Origin: Shinisaurus crocodilurus
Taxonomy: Eukaryota > Chordata > Lepidosauria > Squamata > Shinisauridae
Direction of reading: 5' to 3'
DNA length: 64,000 bases
NCBI GenBank assembly: GCA_021292165.1
Contig: CM037876.1
Span: 309,516,492-309,580,491, forward strand
The notes under the pieces are model-generated. The model searched no databases, was not told the origin of the DNA, and saw only the letters and a program-made list of their open reading frames with translations. The position numbers and the translations under genes were made by a program. Shown piece after piece: positions 1 through 10,189 of the stretch; the first letter of the stretch is position 1; every line of letters starts with the position of its first letter.

Positions 1-1335
1 CCAATGGGAGTCACATGATCAGGGGGGAATCAACCACCTCTTACTTAATAAGTGGTGCACACCATTTCATGACTTGTGCACCCTGCTTAAGAGGCATGTC
101 CCCCATTTTAGGGATTGGATGTGCCAGATCCATCCGCATGACGCATTATGACACAAAGTGAACTCTTGGCATGGGGTTCTCTCCAGCACTTGGAGATAAC
201 ATCTCCCAAATGCTCCGTTCGTTGCTCAACTGTTTGTTTGTTCTCATAAAAGCATTTTTCACCCGCCCTCCATCCCAGGACATCAGGGCAGTAAACTAGC
301 CAGGGAGCAGCCCGGTGCTGAAGAAACGCCAATCGGTTAACCCACTCCGATGTTTCAAGATCGGTTCAGCCTGTGAAACAAGCTGCCAAAGGCCTCTTGG
401 TTTAGTGAATGCCTGCAAACGGGGTGTTTCTCCTGCCTTTCCACAACTGGCCGTATTGCTCAGACTCCTGTGATCGATTTCAGAGGAGCCTCCGACAATA
501 AAGTCGCATTGAGAAGACGCTGCAAGGTTGAAACATGACCCATCAGAGGCCAAGCTCAGGAAGTTCAAACAAAACAAAAGGAAAAGATAAAAGGGCCCCG
601 ACCTGCGGAGCATCTCCCCTATGGACTACTCCCCTGGCTTCACTCCTTCCTAATAAGAGATGCAAGCCATTCAGCACTTAAAAGGATGGTTTCCTGACAT
701 GGTATTGTGTATCTTTTCCCTCCCCTGAAATACAAGGGAGGCTTGGGGTACACAGGACAGACTCTTAGAGAGCCCTACAATTGGGTCATTGTCTGGGCGA
801 GGATGGCCCTTCCAAATTCAGCAGAGTGAGTTCAGCTCCTTGCCCAAAGGGAATTGCCGTCAGGGTTTCATCCCACACTTTTAAAGTTCTCCTATCTGTT
901 GATTGGAAAGGGGCCACTGGGTGACTAGAGCTTCAGCAGATGCTCTGGGGAAAAGGACAGGGGACAGAGAAACAATTAGGGAGGCAGATCAAATTAGCCG
1001 CCCGCAATAGAACCAAGTGTATTCATTATGGGCTCGCTGGTAACTTCATGACATTTGGGATATACCGAGGCATTTGCCGTCATGAGAAGGGCGGAAGGGA
1101 GGCCGTCCAGCAAGGCCCCCCCGCGATCTGAGAGGGCTTGGCGATGCGGCTCTGTGGGAAAGAGACATAGCTGAGGATGCCAAGAGAGCGCTTAGGGGCA
1201 TGAGCGTGGGATCGCGTGACATTGAGACACAACCCGGAAGTTGGCCAGTCTTCTCCCTCCCCACTCCGCTCGGGGAATGGCAGTGCCAAGGTGGGAGCCA
1301 CAGTTAAAAAGGACCATTCTAAAAACAGAAGAAAA
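1..1335. other. Unassigned non-coding DNA
   Basis: Short open frames on both strands have no recognisable domain, no splice context and no family resemblance. I recognise no repeat family here. Probably old intergenic or intronic sequence. Confidence 0.5.
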
Positions 1336-1370
1336 GAGGAGGAGGAGGAGGAGGAGGAGGAGGAGGAGGA
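1336..1370 (+). repeat. (GGA)n microsatellite, left block
   Basis: About twelve GGA units. The same motif resumes on the far side of the CR1 fragment at 1455, so the two blocks are probably one tract split by an insertion. The glutamate-rich frame across it is an artefact of the repeat. Confidence 0.9.
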
Positions 1371-1454
1371 ATCACAGAATCATCATAGAATAGTAGAATT
1401 GGAAGGGGCCTATAAGGCCAGTGAGTCCAACCCCCTGTTCAATGCAGGAATCCA
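1371..1454 (-). mobile_element. CR1-A LINE, 3' terminal fragment
   Basis: The 3' untranslated end of a CR1 LINE in antisense: the ATCATAGAATAG tail repeat, then the block complementary to GGACTCGATGGCCTTGTAGG. Only about 85 bp remain, so the copy is severely 5'-truncated. It is flanked by GGA microsatellite on both sides. Confidence 0.85.
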
Positions 1455-1499
1455 AGAAGAAGAGGAGGAGGAGGAGGAGGAGGAGGAGGAGGGGGGGGG
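1455..1499 (+). repeat. (AGG)n microsatellite, right block ending in poly-G
   Basis: AGAAGAAGAGG grading into pure AGG and then nine G. It abuts the first base of the hAT-G MITE. Confidence 0.85.
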
Positions 1500-1668
1500 C
1501 AGGACCGGTGCAAGGCAGTTTGGTGCCCTAGGCAAGATCAGATATTTAGCGCGCACCCCTTCCCACTTGAGAGCGCTGTATTTTTTTTCCCCAAGGCATT
1601 TCTGGCGCCCCCTTTAGCCCTGCGCCCTAGGCGGCCGCCTAGTTGGCCTAATGGTAGCACCGGCCCTG
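1500..1668. mobile_element. hAT-G MITE, short form
   Basis: A 169-bp element with terminal inverted repeats CAGGACCGGTGC and GCACCGGCCCTG. The inner arms, complementary to TAGGCCAATTAGGCAGCTGCC, match those of the 13290 copy in opposite orientation. Flanking 8-mers are G-rich on both sides (gggggggg and ggaggggg), a plausible decayed TSD. No coding capacity. Confidence 0.8.
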
Positions 1669-1699
1669 GGAGGGGGAGGGGGAGGTTCTGTACTTAAGG

Positions 1700-1790
1700 G
1701 TAGGGATAAAAGTGGAGAGGAGGAGAAGGATTATGTAAGCCGCCTTGGGTTCCTTGGAGGAAAGGCAGGATATCATATAAATATATTTAC
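1700..1790 (+). mobile_element. tSINE-1, 3' fragment
   Basis: Only the 3' part is present (GATTATGTAAGCCGCCTTGG, then GGAAAGGCAGGATAT). It lies tail-to-tail with the minus-strand copy that follows. Confidence 0.8.
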
Positions 1791-1792
1791 TT

Positions 1793-2041
1793 TCAATTAT
1801 TTTCATTTTCATTTATTCTTACACTTATATCCTGCCCTTTTCCCCTCTTGCAAGGAACCCAGGGTGGCTTACATGGTCCTCCTCCTCTCCATGTTATCCT
1901 CACAACACCCCTGTGAGGGAGGTCAAGCTGAGAGTGAGTGACTGGCCCAAAGTCGCCCAGTGAGCGTCATGGCCGAGTGGGGACTAGAACCCAGATCTCC
2001 CGAGTCCCAGTCCAATGCTCTAACCACTACACCACACTGAC
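1793..2041 (-). mobile_element. tSINE-1, near full length
   Basis: Reads backwards from an AT-rich tail to a tRNA-like head. On the minus strand it has an A-box-like GTGGTTAGAG and a B-box-like GGTTCTAGTCCCC, then CAGTCACT and the GTAAGCCACCC-type tail. About 245 bp, the usual size of this family here. Pol III type promoter, no protein. Confidence 0.9.
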
Positions 2042-3037
2042 TTTCATATCTATGGAGATGAGCATTTTTGGCTGAGAAGGAATGTCATCTGCTCCCCCCC
2101 CCACCAAATGTTCATCCAGACCCCTCTGAACAAAGCCTATATGAGTAAGCGCACAGGCTCTCTTCTGAGGTTCGGTTCAATGCCTGGACCTACTTACTGC
2201 GAGAAAGCACGTGCCGCCGTGGATAGTGCATACGCTGTGCAAGCAGATTGAAAATATATCCTCTCCATCGTCAAGCGTGTGATATGCTAAGCCTCGTACG
2301 TGCACTTGAGTCAAAAGGTGATGGCATTTCGCATAAATATATGACGGCCCACTGCTTGGTGCAATAAAGATCTGCAGCATGAAACGTGGAAGCAATTCGG
2401 AAAAGCAGATCTCACATTTTTGCCATCGTTAAAGTCAAATTCTGACATGCCGTGATTAAAAACCCGACATCTGTGCGCATTTAAAATTAAAATATATAGG
2501 GACCCGTGTTCGCCTCCCTCTGCACAAATGTTTTACTGCCGACTTGCTCTCTTTAAATATTAAAAACATTACATTATTTTATTTTAGATGTCACAGTATG
2601 TTACATATCACCCTTTCACCTTGGAGTTTTGGTCCAAATCCAGCTCTTAGCGGAGGAAATGGAAACCATCAGGGCGTGTTTGGGAGACTCAGCCCGGGCC
2701 TCATGCGACAGAAAGCAAACAAGCAGAGTTTCAGCCTGCAATACTAGAGACACTTCCCTGGGAGTAAGCCCCGTTGACTCAGTCGAGCTTACTTCTGATT
2801 AGCGATGTAGAGGGTTGCACTGCTAGGTTTTTAAAGGCACAAACATACAGTCGGGCAGGTGTGAGTCCATTCGCACGCACAGAGACTAAGATATCCTGGG
2901 GCAGTGAGTTTGTCCCCAAAGGTAAGACAACAACCCATGCTGCTTTTACTTACATAAATAAGATTTCAGGCACTACAAGGGGCTCCACGTGAGTAAAGGG
3001 ATTCAGGACTGTACCCCCTGGTCCAGTGTGTGACTTA
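2042..3037. other. Unassigned DNA with a small repeat fragment
   Basis: No gene is visible. Bases 2751-2825 carry GGGAGTAAGCCCCGTTGA and ACTTACTTCTGATTAGC, a motif pair typical of a short reptile MITE that also appears in part at 25165-25235. The rest is AT-rich and unassigned. Confidence 0.45.
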
Positions 3038-3291
3038 GGGTGGCCACATGTCCACTCTTACGGAGAACACTCCTCTGTCTGCAGGGCTGTCGGAGGACTG
3101 TGCTCTGTTTGAAGCTGTCCTCTCTATGCCAGTGTTCTCCAACCTTGGGTCCCCAGATGTTTTTGGCCTACAACTCCCAGGATGTAGCTGGCTGGGGCAT
3201 GCTGGGAGTTGTAGGCCAAAAACATCTGGGGACCCAAGGTTGGAGAACAGTGCTCTATGCGAAGGGGTGTCCAGTTTCTAAATTATTTATT
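3038..3291 (+). repeat. R-A dispersed repeat, 5' part, interrupted by a MITE
   Basis: AGGGTGGCCACATGTCC, then CAGAACACTCCTCTGTCTG-like sequence and GGTGTCCAGTTTC. This matches the start of copies at 28345, 34376 and 52905. A hairpin-MITE is inserted at 3130-3252. R-A resembles no family I can name; no open frame is shared by the copies. Confidence 0.6.
3130..3252. mobile_element. hairpin-MITE 1 with perfect 8-bp TSD
   Basis: 123 bp, a near-perfect palindrome with arms starting CAGTGTTCTCCAACCTTGGG. Flanked on both sides by ctctatgc, a perfect 8-bp TSD. Eight-bp TSDs and CAG...CTG ends indicate the hAT superfamily. Non-coding. Confidence 0.93.
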
Positions 3292-3497
3292 TATATTTAT
3301 ACCCCGCCTTTTTTTCCTGCAAGGAACCCAAGGCAGCTTACAAAATCCTCCTCCTCCTCTCCGTTTTATCCTCACAACGACCCTGTGAGATAGGCTAGGC
3401 TGAGAGTCGGTGGCTGGCCCAAAGTCACCCAGTGAGCTTCATGTCTGAGTGGGGATCTCCCAAGTCCCAGTCCAACACTCTAACCACTACACCATAC
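3284..3497 (-). mobile_element. tSINE-1
   Basis: Tail at left (TTTATACCCCGCC, then CTGCAAGGAACCCAAGGC), head at right (CACTCTAACCACTACACCA, the complement of the A box). About 210 bp. Confidence 0.9.
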
Positions 3498-3515
3498 AAA
3501 CATTATAATTTAAGC

Positions 3516-3661
3516 CAGTGCTTTTTTTCTGGAGAAAAGGGTACCGGAACTCTTGGATTACATTTCCTCAGGAGTAGATGGGGATTAAATTGTAATGCAA
3601 TTAATAGAAGAAAAGGTGCTGGAACTCAGTTCCGGTGAGTTCCACCAGAAAAAAAACCCTG
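3516..3661. mobile_element. hAT MITE with CAGTGCTTTTTTTCTGG ends
   Basis: 146 bp. Left end CAGTGCTTTTTTTCTGG, right end CCAGAAAAAAAACCCTG. Flanks atttaagc and acttaaac match at 6 of 8 bases, a decayed TSD. A second copy at 52015-52160 has a perfect TSD and the opposite orientation, which confirms the boundaries. Confidence 0.85.
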
Positions 3662-3785
3662 ACTTAAACTGTATGAATTATACCAGTGACGCTGATCAGC
3701 AAAACTTCTTTTACTGTTTATTGATTACATATTGAACCGTTTTTGCTATCGCGCATGATTAATTCTTGTTTCACTAGCCATATTT

Positions 3786-3911
3786 TTTTCTTTATAGAAT
3801 TTATATAGCTAAAGTTCTCTCGATGGCTTACAGGAATAAATGGTGAACATTCAAATAAACAAAGTTACAATAAGACAATACAATGCAGCCAATACAACAG
3901 CACGATAAGAT
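3786..3911 (-). mobile_element. Possible antisense LINE 3' end (L2-like)
   Basis: GAATTTATATAGC, then TCTCTCGATGGCTTACAGG and an A-rich run. This resembles the complement of L2 3' ends (GTAAACCACC...GAGAGC) at 12000 and 45251, but is diverged. The call rests on the pattern only. Confidence 0.35.
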
Positions 3912-3949
3912 CAGAAAATAAAACCGTCAATATCATAATGCCCTTATAC

Positions 3950-4061
3950 CAGTGTTCTCCAACCTTGGGTCCCCAGATCTTTTTGGCCTACAACTCCCAG
4001 CATGCCCCAGCCAGCTATGCTGGGCCAAAAACATCTGGGGACCCAAGGTTGGAGAACACTG
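3950..4061. mobile_element. hairpin-MITE 1 with perfect 8-bp TSD
   Basis: 112 bp, flanked by ccttatac on both sides. Inserted in the CR1-B copy. Shorter than the 135-bp form because the centre of the palindrome is partly lost. Confidence 0.93.
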
Positions 4062-4291
4062 CCTTATACAAAGGTGTGGTGCAACCACACTGGAAACTTG
4101 TATACCATTCTGGTCATCGCACCTCAGAAAGGATGTTGCAGAGCTGAAAAGGGTGCATAAAGGGGCACAGTCCAGGCTTATAAAATTATGCCTGGTGTGG
4201 AGAAAGTGAACAGAGAGAAGGTTTTCTCCCTCTCTCATAACACTGGAACCCAGAGCCATCCAATGAAGCTGAGTGGCAGGAGATTCAGGAC

Positions 4292-4681
4292 CAGGGGCGG
4301 TGCTACCATTAGGCCAACTAGGCAGCTGCCTAGGGCTCAGGGCTAAAGGTGGCGCCAGAAACGCCTTGAAAAAAAAAATACAGCGCTAAAATGCGTCTTT
4401 TACCAAGTTTGTTTTACCAATCATATCTTGACTTGTAGTAGACGGAATTTCACAATTCTTTCGGCATTGAAAAGTGAATAAACAATACTAAAACATTTAA
4501 TAATATAGTGATGATATACCAACAGGAAGTTATCTAAAATTGATCCGAAATATCAAGTTTGCAAATTGACTTTTATTTCATAATGGGCATAGGGCTGGAG
4601 GGAGGGAGGGCTCAAGTGGGAGGGGTGTGTGCTAAATATCTGATCTTGCCTAGGGCACCAAACTGCCTTGCACCGGCCCTG
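4292..4681. mobile_element. hAT-G element, 390-bp form
   Basis: Ends CAGGGGCGGTGCTACC and GCACCGGCCCTG, flanked by perfect TSD ttcaggac. It differs from the 166-bp form by about 220 bp of AT-rich internal DNA (roughly 4385-4600), so it may keep internal sequence of a longer ancestor. No transposase frame seen. Inserted in CR1-B. Confidence 0.9.
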
Positions 4682-5119
4682 TTCAGGACTAATAATAGGA
4701 AGTCATGGAATTCACCACCACAAGATGTAATGACGGCCATCAACTTGGAGGGCTTTAAAAGGGGGACTGGACAAATTCATGGAGGAGAAGGCTATCACAA
4801 TGGCTACTAGTCTTGATGGCTCTGTGCTACCTCCAGTATCAGAGGCAGTGTGCCTATGTGCACCGGTTGCTCGGGAGGGTGCTGTTGCACTCATGTCCTG
4901 CTTGTAGTTTCCCAGAGACGTCTGGCTGGCCACTGTTGGAAACATTATATTGGACTAGAGAAGACTTTAGTCTGATCCGTCACAGTCCTTTGTACGTTCT
5001 CACGTTCTTAAACTTGCACCTTTAAAAAATAATAATAAGAGCTGAGATTCGCAGGAAGCCGAACTCTGCTCGCTGACACAGCCTGTGCTTTTTTATGTGC
5101 CTTTGCGGGCTTGTGACAT

Positions 5120-5925
5120 GCTTACAGCTAACATCGACAGTGAAATCCAGCATCGTCTGAGCTCCGCAAGTGCTGCATTTTCTCGAATGAAACATAGAGT
5201 GTTCGAGGATCGGGATATTTGTAAGAAGACCAAAACACTGGTTTATGAAGTCATTGTACTACCAACTTTATTGTATGCCTGCGAAACATGGACTATCTAT
5301 AAACGTCACTTCCACCTCCTTGAAAGGTTTCATCAACGTTGCCTCCGGAAAATCCTGCAAATTACTTGGGAAGATAGGCGAACAAATGTCAGTGTACTGG
5401 AAGAAGCGAAGACTACTAGCATTGAAAAAATGATCCTTCAACTTCAGTGGACCGGTCATGTTGTTCGAATGCCTGACTGCCGTCTCCCAAAGCAGTTACT
5501 TTACTCCCAACTCAAGGATGGAAAGCGGAATATCGGTGGTCAATATAAGAGGTTTAAAGATGTTCATAAGGCTAATCTAAAAAAATGCAATATAAACATC
5601 GAAAACTGGGAAGCTCTGGCCCATGAACGATCTAAATGGAGGTTGGCCTTTCACAAAGGTTCCATGGACTTTGAAGAAGCCCGAATGCAAGGTGAAAGGG
5701 AGAAACGTGCTAAGCGAAAAGCACGTCAAACGAATCCTTTACAGGACCATCTTCTATCTGGTAACCTGTGTCCTCACTGTGGGAAGCTGTGTGGATCTAG
5801 AATTGGCCTCCACAGTCACTTACGGACCCATCGCTAGAGTCTACACAATCTTCTTTAGAATTTCCTCCTTTTATCCCGGAAGACAATCTTAGATCTTACT
5901 CGGTCACGAGTGATCGCCTGATGAG
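5120..5925 (+). mobile_element. LINE-Z ORF2 C-terminal fragment with C2H2 finger
   Basis: 5'-truncated copy of a non-LTR retrotransposon. The open frame runs to the stop at 5835-5837. After NIDSEIQHRLSSAS it carries the conserved LYACETWTIYKRH block, TSIEKM, QWTGHVVRM and RLPKQLLYSQL, a lysine/arginine-rich stretch, then a C-terminal CX2C-X12-HX3H finger (CPHCGKLCG...HLRTH). Two residues are missing at TSIEKMILQ|LQWTG (a 6-bp deletion). The 3' UTR ends in CGATCGCCTGATGA-like sequence. Clade uncertain: the CETWT block resembles RTE-type elements. The first residues, before about 5120, are not LINE-Z. Confidence 0.85.
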
Positions 5926-7205
5926 TGTTCCAGCCTATACAGCTTGACACCATCAAGCCAAACAACAGTCTACCAGCCACGTGTTGTGTCTGTCGGCTCC
6001 TTGGAACAGCCACACTCACCCAGCCGCGCCTCTCTTTGCGAGCCCAAGCAGGCCGCAAGCCTAGCAGCGTTCGCAGATTCCTGTTGGGCTGCACACATGG
6101 CTTGGTGGAACGTAGGCTGTGTGGTCCTAATCTACACACCATGGATCTTCAACTAGGGGTGGTGCAAATGTTGTTGGGATCAGAGTGTTTGGAAATGAAC
6201 TCTCCAGTTCAGAAAAGGCCAGGCCAATTATGAGCCAAGCCCAACTCCCCTTCTGAAATGGGGCTCATAATTAGTTCGGGCTGGCGCCAGCCAACTCTGG
6301 CCTTCCCTGCCACCAGTTTCCCGCTCCACTCCTTTTCCAAACTTATTGGTGTGGGAGGGAGGAGCCAGTGGCAGGAAAGGCTGGGGAAGGTGGAAAGCGA
6401 GCGTAGAGCTCTTGTCTGCACCCAGTCCTTCTGAGCCAGAACGTTTCCGAAGAACTCTCTGAAATGCCTCAGAAAAAAGCACCGGGCCCGTTCTGATTGG
6501 AGATGGGTGGGGTTTGCCCATCTCTGTTTTCTGCTGGTGGGTCATAATGCATGACTACATCGTGCACCTGGCCTGAGATGGTCACTGACAGGGCTGGATG
6601 ATTCTGTCAACTTATCTTTTGCTCAGCTCATTGGATTTCCGCAGTGACGTTCGCTCTGCCCCGTTTCCCCTGCGATTTGCAAATATTGTCTTTAAAAGTC
6701 CACGCGAAGATGTGTGCGCTTCTCCCAACATGTGCATTTTTGTGCGCACACTTTTTTAAAATGTACGCACACACACCCCTGTAATATATAGTGGATTTTG
6801 CATGCACTTCTTCCTAATATATGCACATTTTTGTGCATTTTTGATCGACGAACTTGCTCGCAATGTTCAGGAAAGTGCAGATTTTTAAATTAAATTTTGG
6901 TTATTAATTCTGAAAATTAAGTTTAACAAAGGGGGAGAAATCCGCAACAACAGCATACAAAACAGCTAGATTGTGCCAACATTTCCTCTTCCTTATATCA
7001 ACAAAAATGGGCTTCCAATCATTGTAATTTGTTGGCTATTCCAAAATTGCTATTGTTGCTCAAGCTTAGCACATATCTTCCCTCCCTGGCTAGCTTTAAT
7101 AGTCCAAATTAATTTATTTAGAACTGCAGAATCCTATAACAATGTACCACTCTCTAATTCTTGGAAGTTGATTAGATTTCCAATGTTTTGCATATACTAT
7201 TCAAA
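5926..7205. other. Unassigned DNA; R-B-like segment at 6700-6900
   Basis: No gene recognised. Bases 6700-6900 hold repeated GTGCATTTTTGTGC and CCTAATATATGCAC motifs of the R-B family (compare 12400-12660). The remainder, including AT-rich 6900-7200, matches nothing I can name. Confidence 0.45.
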
Positions 7206-7445
7206 CCACTGTGGTGTAGGGGTGAGAGTGTTGGACTGGGACTCGGGAGATCTGGGTTCTAGTCCCCGCTCAGCCATGAAACTCACTGGGTGACTTTGGG
7301 CCAGTCACTGACTCTCAGCCTCACCTACCTCACAGGGTTGTTGTGAGGATAACATGGAGAGGTGGAGGAGGATTATGTAAACCGCCCTGGGTTCCTTGCA
7401 GGAAAAAAGGCGGGGTTTAAATATAATAAATAAATAAATAAATAA
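7206..7445 (+). mobile_element. tSINE-1, full length
   Basis: Head GTGGTGTAGGGGTGAGAGTG, B-box-like GGTTCTAGTCCCC, body TGACTTTGGGCCAGTCAC, tail GGAAAAAAGGCGGGGTTTAA, then (AATA)n. One of the better-preserved copies. Confidence 0.92.
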
Positions 7446-7601
7446 AGTGACAACAATCATGTGATAAAAGAAAGTGTTTCCTTTTCCTTGTTTATCAACC
7501 CTTTAAAGCTTGTTAATAAAAATAAAAAAAAAGATTTTGGACCACAACTACATTTTGAGATACCAGTTTTGGTGTGTGTTTGCATCCAGGTTCGCGTAGA
7601 A

Positions 7602-7732
7602 CAGTGTTCTCCAACCGTACTTGGGTCCCCAGATGTTTTTGGCCTCTGGCAGGACAGAGGGCAGGGAGCAGTGCAATTTGCCACTCCTTCCACTCCGCCT
7701 GATGTGGGCACATCATGGTAGGGCCGGCCCTG
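7602..7732. mobile_element. Chimeric hAT MITE remnant
   Basis: Begins as hairpin-MITE 1 (CAGTGTTCTCCAACC, interrupted by GTA) up to about 7646, then changes to other sequence and ends ATGGTAGGGCCGGCCCTG, the terminus of a different hAT family. No matching TSD (gcgtagaa against tatccgtt). Either two truncated copies abut or recombination joined them. Confidence 0.55.
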
Positions 7733-8085
7733 TATCCGTTCGCTAAGGTAATTAATTGGATGAGGCACTCGCTCCTGGTGGTTCCGCATGGACCTGCAGT
7801 CCATTTGGGGTCCTCTCGGAGTAGAGCCTTTTGTGTATTGGCTCCCTCTCTGTGGAACTCCCTGCCTGTTGATGTCAGGCACCAACATTGTTTTGTTTTC
7901 AGCACCTGCTGAAGACATTTTTATTTAAGGAAGCCTTTCCTGACTAACCAGTAATGGTTTTATTGGCACAATCTGATTTTAAAGGTTTTAATTTTGTATT
8001 TCAATTATTACTACTACTACTCCTACTATTATCATCATCCCTTTTATTGTTCACAGTTTTATTGGATGTAGAGTGGTATATAATT

Positions 8086-8086
<1 letters not shown>
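7733..8086 (+). mobile_element. L2-like LINE 3' fragment
   Basis: Translated pieces RAFCVLAPSLWNSLPVDVR match the L2 C-terminal pattern (RAFSVAAPxLWNSLPxDLR). AAGACATTTTTATTTAAGG and a 3' UTR follow. Frames are broken. Its 3' end runs into a TGA microsatellite. Confidence 0.75.

Positions 8087-8152
<66 letters not shown>
8087..8152 (+). repeat. (TGA)n microsatellite
   Basis: About 21 uninterrupted TGA units directly after an L2 3' end. Probably expanded from the LINE tail. The polyisoleucine frame on the other strand is spurious. Confidence 0.9.
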
Positions 8153-8908
8153 AATGCCCAAGTGTTTGTTCATGTATGTGTGAACATGCTCTGGTTTGTG
8201 CTTAATGAACATCCCACGACACACTTCTTTATACAGCCCACACAATGGCCAAGATGTCTCCCACACCATATGGAAACAATTCTTCTCCATGTGTCATGCT
8301 TTGCACTGGAATCTCGGATCATCCAAGCAACTCTCTCTTAACTAATTGCATAATATTTATCCAATTCTCTTTAAAGCACACTTAAAAATATAATAATAAT
8401 AATAAAAGTAAGGAGGCCCTCATTGCTTATAATAAGCTCAGCACACTGTATTGTAATCTAAACTGTATCGTTATAGATGGGGAAGGAGCACGGGTTTTGA
8501 GTTACACACCCCTTGGCAAACTTTTTTAAAGGACTGCTTAAGTAAGCAGTGGGGAAACCAGATGTCATTTGGTAAGAGTATCTGAATGGCCAAAAATTTG
8601 CTGTCTGGGTACTTTTCCTTTCTTTCTTTCTTTCTTTTTTTTAAATAAACTTTGTAAAAACATGAGAAATTCTTTGGATTTATATCATATTTAGCAGCTG
8701 TGAAATAGCACAAGCAGCTGCCGCTACCTATGGGGATCTGACCCCGATGGCCACCACCTCTTTATCGCTAAGCAACCAAAGCATCTCACATGCAAATCTG
8801 TACTGTTTTCTTTGCCGTCACCCCTCGCAGGAGGCAGGCCTCCCTGGACGTGAGGTGAGGCAAGGCGCAGGTGGAGGATTCCAGGCGCTGGCAAGAGCAA
8901 GCATAATC
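8153..8908. other. Unassigned AT-rich DNA
   Basis: No gene or recognised repeat apart from a short (CTTT)n near 8620-8640. Short frames look random. Confidence 0.5.
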
Positions 8909-9353
8909 ATTGAATCATAGAATCATAGAAAAGTAGAGTTGGAAGGGGCCTACCGGGCCATCGAGTCCAACCCCCTGCTCAATGCAGGAATCCAGGTCAA
9001 AGCATCTCTGACAGATGTCTGTCCAGCCGCACCTTGAATGCCTCCAGAGTGGGAGAGCCCACCACCTCCCTAGGTCGTTGGTTCCACTGTCTTATTGCTC
9101 TGACAGTCAGGAAATTTTTCCTGATGTCCAGGTGGAATCTGGGTTCCTGTCACTTGAGCCCATTATTCCGTGTCCTGCAAACTGGGGTGATCGAGAAGAG
9201 ATCCTGGCCCTCCTCTGTGTGACATCCCTTCAAGTCCTTGAAGAACGCTATCATATCTCCCCTCAGTCTCCTCTTCTGAAGGCTAAACATGCCCAGTTCT
9301 TTCAGTCTCTCCTCATAGGGCCTTGTTTCCAGTCCCCTGATCATCCTTGTTGC
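8909..9353 (-). mobile_element. CR1-A LINE 3' fragment
   Basis: From the ATCATAGAATCATAG tail repeat into the ORF2 C-terminus. Minus-strand translation gives [21 protein letters not shown], matching the copies at 27430 and 37318, but frames shift. Truncated at about 9353, where unrelated sequence begins. Confidence 0.88.
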
Positions 9354-9623
9354 CAACGGATGTTCCCCTGCACAAATGAACAGGAGCAGTGCAAGGCCAT
9401 GAAGGGAGGGGGGGTTCTACTCACATTCACTTGAACATGAGTAGAACGTTGTATGCGCATGGGGAATCTGATGCATCAGGGTCCCCCACCACACAGGGGT
9501 TCTACTTGTGTCCAAGTGAATGCAAGTCGACGCTCCCTTCAGACCTCCCAGCTCAACACGGGACTCAGTAGGCAAGAACATTTGGGGGGGGCAAGACGCA
9601 GGGCCCTGTGCCCCTTACATGAG

Positions 9624-9862
9624 AGCCAGTGTGGCGTAGTGGTGAGAGTGTTGGACTGGGACTCGGGAGATCCGGGTTCTAGTCCCCCACTCGACCATGA
9701 AGCTTACTGGGTGACTTTCGGCCAGCCACTGACTCTCAGCCTGGCCTACCTCACAGGGTTCTTGTGAGGATTTAATGGAGAGGAGGAGGACTATGTAAGC
9801 CACCTTGGGCTCCTTGCAGGAAAAAAAAGGTGGGATATAATAAATATAATAAATAAAATATA
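9624..9862 (+). mobile_element. tSINE-1, full length
   Basis: Starts GCCAGTGTGGCGTAGTGG, with B box GGTTCTAGTCCCC and tail CCTTGGGCTCCTTGCAGG, then (AATA)-rich DNA. Confidence 0.92.
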
Positions 9863-10189
9863 CCCTGTTTGGGCATCTCGCCTGATCAGGGCTTTAGTTG
9901 TATCTTAGTTGTTCTTAGCTGTATGGGTGGAGTCGTGAATAAGGATAGATGAAGCTGTCCGTTTCAGTTTCTCTGAGTTTCTCATTTTTCCAATCTTAAG
10001 TTCAGTTTGTCTGAACAGTGAGCATTTTTACACACTTAAGTTTGATGCATCCCGAACTCTGAGAATTTTTTTTTCCAGGTGTGTATGAACATTCGTACAC
10101 ATTTTTATGTGCATTTCTCCTACACAGTTTTGCCCGGCATAACACAGTTTTACAAGCAGGAATTCTACGGATCGTGACGGAGCCTCTCT
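9863..10189. other. R-B-like AT-rich sequence
   Basis: Carries GTGTATGAACATTCGTACAC and TTTTTATGTGCATTTCTCC motifs resembling R-B. Boundaries cannot be fixed by eye. Confidence 0.4.

Larger units (their letters stand above)
3912..5015 (+). mobile_element. CR1-B LINE 3' fragment split by two hAT elements
   Basis: CR1-type ORF2 C-terminal sequence in pieces: AATATCATAATGCCCTTATAC, then ACTGGAAACTTGTATACC and AGAAGGTTTTCTCCCTC, then CTTGGAGGGCTTTAAAAG and a 3' end near TTCTCACGTTCTTA. It matches 41232-41803 without interruption once the hAT insertions at 3950-4061 and 4292-4681 are removed. The frame is broken; a dead copy. Confidence 0.8.

Noticed and set aside
1216..1617. 133-aa glutamate-rich open frame
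   Set aside because: It runs through (GGA)n, a CR1 tail and a hAT MITE; the acidic runs are translated microsatellite.
3786..3911. Host promoter or polyadenylation region
   Set aside because: Better explained as an antisense L2-like 3' end; no adjoining gene.
8051..8290. Polyisoleucine frame
   Set aside because: Translation of the (TGA)n microsatellite complement.
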